This document shows, one piece after another, positions 59,436 through 64,000 of a DNA stretch of 64,000 nucleotides. Source of the DNA: Methylomonas sp. (GTDB lineage: Bacteria; Pseudomonadota; Gammaproteobacteria; Methylococcales; Methylomonadaceae); contig NZ_JALOBS010000004.1 in the NCBI RefSeq assembly GCF_023228165.1, positions 137,843 to 201,842 of the forward strand, in the 5' to 3' direction. Positions within the stretch are counted from its first letter, which is position 1. Each line of letters starts with the position of its first letter. Under the pieces are notes generated by a model. It ran no database searches. It had not been told where the DNA came from and saw nothing but the letters and a program-made list of their open reading frames with translations. The position numbers and the translations under genes are program-made.

Positions 59436-61136
59436 CTAACTTGATTTTTTGCCTGGATTGGCCTGTTGAGTGTTTGCCGGGTCTGCTTTGGTTGGTTTTT
59501 CAGCCGGTGAAAAATCCTGGGTAGCCGCTTGAACCAGGTGGTTCAAATCGCCACCTTTGAGGCCGACTTCGTTCAGTACCGCATCCAAAATCGGCTGTTG
59601 AGCACGGTAAGTCAACGCGGCGGCAACCGCTTGATCGGCCAGGCTACCACCGCCGGATGATCCGGTCTCGCCGGCATTACTGGCTGGACCTCGATTCAGG
59701 CCGTCCACTTGCACGATCTTGATGCTGTCGATTTTCTCGATCGGTTTGACGGAGGCTTCGATGATACTCGGCAACACCTCCAGCAGCTTCATCTTGATCT
59801 GCATGGCTATCTGTTCGGCGGCCAGAGTATTCAATGCGGCATTGCGCATTTCGATGCCGTTGGCTTCTACTTGATATTGCAGTTGTTGGGCTTCGGCCTT
59901 GATTTTGATTGCTTCGGCCTGGTTTTCGGCGGCGTCTTTTTCGGCTTCGGCGGCTACCCGCACCCCGATGGCCCGTTCCTGGGCATCCTGGTCTGCGGCC
60001 ACCAGGGCGATTTGCTTATCACGCTCGGCAATCGCCACGTCGCGGGCGGTTTTGATTTGTTCTTCGGCACCGGCCGCCAGCGCGCGGGCTTGGTGAGCCA
60101 GGGTTTCGGCTTCGGATTGGGCCTTGGATTTTTCCGCAATCGAAATTTGTTTATCCTGCTCGACCAGTGTGGTTTGTTTTTCCTGTTCGATTTTAGCGAC
60201 TTGCACTTCGCGGTCGGCTTCGATCTGGCGTTGGCGGATGGCGCGACTTTTTTCCACCTCGGCTTCCTGCACCAAGCGTTCGGCATCGATCTTGGCTTGC
60301 TGCGCTTCGCGTTCCCGCTGGGCGGTAATACTGGCGATTTCGGCTTTTTGTTGCACGTCGCGGGTCGCCACTTCCTGTTGTTGGTGCAAGGTGGCAAAGG
60401 TCTGGTCTTTTTCGATATTTAGTTTGAGCTGGGTGGCCTCGTAGTTTTTTTTCGCGATCGCCACGGCGGTATCTTGCTCGATTTCGTTACGCTCCCGGGC
60501 GCGTTGCTGGGTTTGCTGAGTCAGCTTGGTCAGGCCTTCGGCGTCGAAGGCATTTTGCGAATCGAAGAACTTGATCGGGGTTTGGTCCAGCCGGGTCAAG
60601 CTCACCGATTCCAGTTCCAGGCCGTTTTTTAACAGATCTTCGGACACGGCATTTTGTACCGCCTGGATAAAGTCGCCGCGCTTGTCCAATAATTGATGCA
60701 TGCCCATCGACACCGCGGCCGCCCGCAGGGCATCGACAAATTTGTCTTCCACCAGTTCCTTCAGCGAATCGGGGTGCATGGTGCGCTGTCCCAGAGTTTG
60801 CGCGGCGCTGGCCACGCCTTCTACACTGGGTATTACTCGCACGAAAAACGCCGCCACCGCATCCACCCGCAGCCTATCCAGCGTAATTAAACTGTCGGCG
60901 CCGGAACGCGATACCTCCAGCTTGAGGGTGTTCATGTTGATGTTGACGCATTCGTGGAAAATCGGCAGCACCACGGCGCCGCCGTCCATCACCACTTTTT
61001 GTCCGCCCAGACCGGTACGGACGAAGGCCAACTCCTTTGACGAGCGCCGATACAAACGGGCAAAAATCAGGCCGATGGTGATTAATCCCACCAATGCACT
61101 ACCGACGATATAGCCCAGCCCCATTAATTGGTCCAT
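59436..61136 (-). CDS. yqiK: flotillin-like SPFH protein (YqiK type)
   Basis: A 566-aa flotillin. An N-terminal membrane helix (about residues 5-25) precedes the SPFH domain (about 35-215), then a long charged helical part (about 220-430) rich in Glu, Lys, Gln and Ala with DVQQKAEIASITAQREREAQ and similar coiled-coil repeats. It oligomerises on membrane microdomains. The length is close to E. coli YqiK, and the neighbouring YqiJ gene supports this name. Confidence 0.93.
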   Translation of the reverse strand: MDQLMGLGYIVGSALVGLITIGLIFARLYRRSSKELAFVRTGLGGQKVVMDGGAVVLPIFHECVNINMNTLKLEVSRSGADSLITLDRLRVDAVAAFFVRVIPSVEGVASAAQTLGQRTMHPDSLKELVEDKFVDALRAAAVSMGMHQLLDKRGDFIQAVQNAVSEDLLKNGLELESVSLTRLDQTPIKFFDSQNAFDAEGLTKLTQQTQQRARERNEIEQDTAVAIAKKNYEATQLKLNIEKDQTFATLHQQQEVATRDVQQKAEIASITAQREREAQQAKIDAERLVQEAEVEKSRAIRQRQIEADREVQVAKIEQEKQTTLVEQDKQISIAEKSKAQSEAETLAHQARALAAGAEEQIKTARDVAIAERDKQIALVAADQDAQERAIGVRVAAEAEKDAAENQAEAIKIKAEAQQLQYQVEANGIEMRNAALNTLAAEQIAMQIKMKLLEVLPSIIEASVKPIEKIDSIKIVQVDGLNRGPASNAGETGSSGGGSLADQAVAAALTYRAQQPILDAVLNEVGLKGGDLNHLVQAATQDFSPAEKPTKADPANTQQANPGKKSS

Positions 61137-61156
61137 TCAAAGTCTCCTGGTTGAGA

Positions 61157-61783
61157 TTAGAGTAAATCGGGGCGCGGATTGGCGATGGCCAAAAACCGCG
61201 TGCCGGATATTTGTTTGATCAGCAATACCGATTGCCCGGCGGTAAAGGTCTGGGAGTCCTGTTCGGGTTCGACCCGAACATAAAAGGTTTGGCCCTGTTC
61301 GTTTTTGGTTTTGGCTTCCGCCGGATAATGGGCTCTGGCCGTGCCGTTGATCACTACTGCCGTGCGGCCGACCAGGGTTTCCAATAGCACGGCCGAGGTT
61401 TCGTCCTTAGGTAGGACTTTGATCAAGCCGGCCCCGATCAGTCGTACCAGCGGTATCGAGCAGACCAGTGCGGTCGGTACCGAGAACAAAGGATAGAGGT
61501 AGAGTCCAAACAAACTGTATGCCAAGGTATTGAAGGACATGCCGATAATCGAGAACGCCGTCAGCCAGCTGACCAGCAACACCAAAACAGGTACCCGACC
61601 GACATGCAACCAGCCCAGCCAGGAATCCGCGGCGCCCTGCAGACTGTCCGCAAATAGCACATCCAGCCAGCTCGAAAGAGTCAGTCCACTTAATACCGCT
61701 ACGGTTTCCACGATGCCGATCAGCAACAGCAAAACCAATGCGGCCGTGAAAGGTAGCGATTGCGGTGCCAGCAACAGTTCCAT
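61157..61783 (-). CDS. yqiJ: YqiJ-like membrane protein with OB-fold
   Basis: A 208-aa membrane protein. Four hydrophobic helices are visible (first about 13-32; then around 65-85, 93-110 and 115-130), followed by a soluble OB-fold-like C-terminus (VGRTAVVINGTARAHYPAE, then SVLLIKQISG), as in the NfeD/YuaF family. YqiJ is paired with YqiK flotillin in E. coli, and the same gene order is found here, 20 bases apart. Confidence 0.88.
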   Translation of the reverse strand: MELLLAPQSLPFTAALVLLLLIGIVETVAVLSGLTLSSWLDVLFADSLQGAADSWLGWLHVGRVPVLVLLVSWLTAFSIIGMSFNTLAYSLFGLYLYPLFSVPTALVCSIPLVRLIGAGLIKVLPKDETSAVLLETLVGRTAVVINGTARAHYPAEAKTKNEQGQTFYVRVEPEQDSQTFTAGQSVLLIKQISGTRFLAIANPRPDLL

Positions 61784-62458
61784 CTAAAGTCCTGATTGTT
61801 TGGTGGCGGTTGCGTTGGCCTTGATGGCGGCCAATCGGTCGGCGATGCGTTGCTTGCGTTGAAGTTCCGCCAGCTCTTTTAACTTGGCGGCATCCTGGTT
61901 AATACCCTGGCCAGGTCCGCCTATACCCGTTTGCCGTGCCATTACCCGATCGAAAGCGGATTCCGCGTCATCCACCCGGTTTAGCCGGTCTGGATTTTCG
62001 GCAGGTCTGGCGGTTTCCGGCGCAGCCGAATAGTCGTCGAGTAGCTGAGTCAGCTCGCGCTTTTTTGCCTGTAAGGCCAGAATGTAGTTTTCTAATTCAC
62101 ATGCATGTTCAGATTGCTCATCCAGCGATTTTTGCAGGACAGGCAAATAATCCTCGATATCGGTTTGTCGGCCGATGGCTGCCGTGGCCAAATCGTCCCG
62201 GCCTTGCGTCACCGCTGCTTCGATTTGTCCGGTAAGCTGTTCGTGCTCGACATTTAACTTGGACATTTGCGACACGGTCAAATGCTTGGCCGCTTCGGCC
62301 TTGCCGAAATCCAGCCGGACTTCGGCGACTACTTGTTCAATTTCCCTGACGGATTGCGCCATCACCGCATCCGGGCTCAGATTTTCGGCTTTATCGATCA
62401 GTGCATGCGCACCGCCGACGATGATTCGGGCGACGCGCGCGGCAAGAGTTTCCGTCAT
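61784..62458 (-). CDS. pspA: PspA/IM30-family envelope stress protein
   Basis: A 224-aa mostly helical protein of the PspA/IM30 family, which forms rings or helices on the inner membrane to protect it. The pattern of long coiled-coil helices (AQSVREIEQVVAEVRLDFGK, LTGQIEAAVTQGRDDLATAA, ENYILALQAKKRELTQLLDD) fits. Its stop is next to the YqiJ start codon, so it heads a pspA-yqiJ-yqiK operon. No sigma-54 promoter was found upstream. Confidence 0.85.
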   Translation of the reverse strand: MTETLAARVARIIVGGAHALIDKAENLSPDAVMAQSVREIEQVVAEVRLDFGKAEAAKHLTVSQMSKLNVEHEQLTGQIEAAVTQGRDDLATAAIGRQTDIEDYLPVLQKSLDEQSEHACELENYILALQAKKRELTQLLDDYSAAPETARPAENPDRLNRVDDAESAFDRVMARQTGIGGPGQGINQDAAKLKELAELQRKQRIADRLAAIKANATATKQSGL

Positions 62459-63125
62459 GATAAGCCTCCGGGTGTTTGGTTGGTCGAGATGAGGGGTGCA
62501 TTGTCAATCGATATCATTAAGGCAGCCGTCCGGCTCGCATTTATCCGGGGCGGCCTGATTCGAAGCGGTTGGCGGTGCATCGGGGCAGGCAACATGAAAA
62601 ACCAACCGACTACTCATTTCGCTTATACACAAAATTTATTTCAGTTTTGTAAAAATCCGGAACAAGTTTAGCCGAAAATATCAGGTCGGCAATTTGGATA
62701 GCAGAGTGGAATCGGAACCCTAAAATCACAGAAGTAGACAGATAGGCGCTTCCCGCGAATTAGCGGTTAGAATAATTTTGATTTTAAACGAGATTTGTCG
62801 GGCCCTTGTAGCCAAACTAGATTAATTCGAACAGATAAGTACAGGCAATTAAGCTGTCCTTCAAAATGTAGGTGTGATTCGCTTGGGTAATCGCGTATTT
62901 CTAAGCCAATACTGCTCCGATTACGCGATGGCTAATCGGAGCGGGTTACTCGCTGGAAACAGGGATAGATCAGCATATAGACGTAAACTAACAAAAAATA
63001 GCGGGAAAATAATGTCAACAGGCTAAAGACTGGGTCGCCAGAGTAGTATGCGAAGCGAGAGTCTTTAGTCTGAATAACGGCGTTAGTAGCGGTTACTAAT
63101 TAAATTAGTCATCAAAATTTATTGA
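62459..63125. other. intergenic region between pspA and DUF1641 genes
   Basis: 667 bases with no gene I can support; all frames are short. An inverted repeat CTAAAGACT (63023-63031) / AGTCTTTAG (63060-63068) forms a long stem with a 28-base loop but has no T run, so I do not call it a terminator. Confidence 0.6.
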
Positions 63126-63539
63126 TTAATCATTTTTCATCTGCCGGCCAATAATGCGCATGGTGCCGATAAAAAAATGCAATGAACGGCGCACATCCGG
63201 GTCGTTTAGCGAGCTGATTAATTGAAATAAACCGGGTGGCTTTTCTAATGCTTCCGTTTGCGCGTTTGCCATACGCACGGCATTACCGGCTGTCCAGCCC
63301 AAGGCTAAAATTTCTTCGCCTACTTTAGTGGTTTTTTCCAGTGCCGCTTCATCAAGAAATTCGATATTGTCCGATATGATCGATAATAAATCGATGATGT
63401 TATTGAAGCGTCCAGCTTGTACTAAGGGGGTGGCTTTATCGATTAGATTCTTAATACCGTCAAGGGTTGCCGGGTCATTAAGCGCCGTATCCGACACAAG
63501 TTTTGCTACATTTGTATTTAACTGCTTTTCTTCAGACAT
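63126..63539 (-). CDS. DUF1641 protein (sulfide:quinone reductase partner)
   Basis: A 137-aa protein of the DUF1641 family. The helical pattern includes LIDKATPLVQAGRFNNIIDLLSIISD and SSLNDPDVRRSLHFFIGTMR. Members usually sit next to sulfide:quinone reductase or formate dehydrogenase genes, as here. The start is the ATG at 63539, with GAGGAATTACTT in front; an in-frame ATG at 63584 lies inside the upstream gene's end. No catalytic role is known. Confidence 0.88.
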   Translation of the reverse strand: MSEEKQLNTNVAKLVSDTALNDPATLDGIKNLIDKATPLVQAGRFNNIIDLLSIISDNIEFLDEAALEKTTKVGEEILALGWTAGNAVRMANAQTEALEKPPGLFQLISSLNDPDVRRSLHFFIGTMRIIGRQMKND

Positions 63540-63556
63540 AAGTAATTCCTCTGTAA

Positions 63557-64000
63557 TCAAACGATTCCACGTGCAACAGCCCAATAAATGCCGCGATTAA
63601 ACGTTTTACGCATTAAGCCACCGAGCTTGGTAGGTGGGGCGACCTGTACATCATGCTTATAGTCGTACCAGAGTGGCATGCCGGCTTCTAATCCCATTTG
63701 AGCGATGGCCTGTACTTTGCCGTCATAGATAGCCGAGGTGTAACCACGACGAATTTCCGAGGCGATATTTTCCACCACGACAGGCGATTGGTTATGACAG
63801 GTGCCACCGGCTTTACTCACCGGCAAATCAACGGTATCGCCCATCACATAGACATTATCGGTACCGTACATTTTCAAGGTTTCAAAGTCGGTAGGTAACC
63901 AGCCTTCATTGTTTTGGGCTTGCGACTTGCCTGAATTAATCACGGCATCTACCGCGCGGATAGGCGGCGTGGCCATTAAAATATCGAATTCTTGAGACTT
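63557..64000 (-). CDS. sulfide:quinone reductase-like flavoprotein, C-terminal part
   Basis: The C-terminal 147 codons of a pyridine nucleotide-disulfide oxidoreductase family protein, cut by the right end of the window. MYGTDNVYVMGDTVDLPVSKAGGTCHNQSPVV matches the conserved block just after the FAD-binding GD motif of SQR-type enzymes. The end GLMRKTFNRGIYWAVARG is typical of the family's C-terminus. It would pass electrons from sulfide (or a similar donor) to quinone at the membrane. The active-site cysteines cannot be checked beyond the window. It precedes the DUF1641 gene in an operon. Confidence 0.8.
   Translation of the reverse strand, partial: KSQEFDILMATPPIRAVDAVINSGKSQAQNNEGWLPTDFETLKMYGTDNVYVMGDTVDLPVSKAGGTCHNQSPVVVENIASEIRRGYTSAIYDGKVQAIAQMGLEAGMPLWYDYKHDVQVAPPTKLGGLMRKTFNRGIYWAVARGIV

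Noticed and set aside
63023..63068. Inverted repeat CTAAAGACT / AGTCTTTAG
   Set aside because: Long loop and no T run; too weak for a terminator and no sign of a regulatory partner.
1..64000. CRISPR arrays, tRNA or rRNA genes, origin of replication
   Set aside because: No regularly spaced short repeats, no cloverleaf or rRNA-like blocks, and no DnaA-box cluster were noticed on reading. A dedicated tRNAscan/Infernal search was not possible.

Overview
The window looks like a chromosomal segment of a gammaproteobacterium, possibly a Methylococcales-type methanotroph. The basis is the fabAB, ttcA, slt and FNR-type housekeeping genes, a VPLPA-CTERM exported protein, a di-haem peroxidase and a sulfide:quinone-reductase-like gene. 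The taxonomic guess is inference only; no rRNA or tRNA was seen.

Left end (1-4300): a piece of an integron cassette array. Four attC-like sites (31-93, 2478-2546, 2952-3038, 3321-3383) delimit two short single-gene cassettes and one 2.45-kb segment. That segment carries an IS91-type HUH transposase preceded by a tyrosine recombinase, which appears to be joined by a -1 frameshift on an A8 run. A roughly 245-bp structured repeat follows two of the attC sites, and an IS5-type transposase fragment ends the region. No integron integrase lies in the window.

4.1-22.1 kb: mostly core genes. These are a lysine-rich micro-protein, a VF530-type DNA-binding protein coupled to an RRM protein, an FNR-like regulator, galE, ttcA, fabB-fabA, slt, an exporter ABC protein, an RNase AM-type PHP protein, and a sigma-54 activator divergent from a DUF1264 gene with its own -24/-12 promoter and activator sites, then a di-haem cytochrome c peroxidase. 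Two accessory items sit among them: an 844-aa TIR-CHAT-TM-LysM-LysM protein (5123-7657) and a decayed VgrG-like spike tail (7754-8096).

22.1-54.2 kb: an accessory island whose centre is an essentially complete extracellular contractile injection system (eCIS, Afp/PVC-like) operon of 22 same-strand genes (23981-54036). In order it encodes a DUF4255 terminator, an unknown protein, the sheath, tube 1, a second divergent sheath-like protein, tube 2, an Afp7-type tube/baseplate protein, DUF5908, a spike split into gpD-like and gp5-like genes, an unknown protein with a C-terminal membrane segment, gp25, baseplate J, a tail protein I-type protein, three tandem proteins sharing an N-terminal module, two unknown large proteins, the AAA+ ATPase, a 1169-aa DUF4157 protein with an HNH-like motif (candidate cargo) and a TPR protein. 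A 34-bp near-identical repeat lies on each side (22286 and 54128), and an ART-like ORF precedes the operon.

54.3-57.4 kb: a toxin cluster directly downstream of the eCIS. It holds a Tse2-type toxin with a Tsi2-type immunity protein, a REP-flanked RAYT transposase, a papain-fold-toxin-like protein and a class-A-beta-lactamase-like serine hydrolase. The working model (inference) is that the eCIS carries the DUF4157 protein and perhaps the neighbouring ART, Tse2 or papain-like toxins.

57.4-64 kb: core genes again, on the minus strand. There is an envelope-stress/membrane-domain cluster (PspA, YqiJ, the YqiK flotillin, an AIM24-type protein and an M48 protease), then DUF1641 with the 3' part of a sulfide:quinone-reductase-like flavoprotein running off the end.
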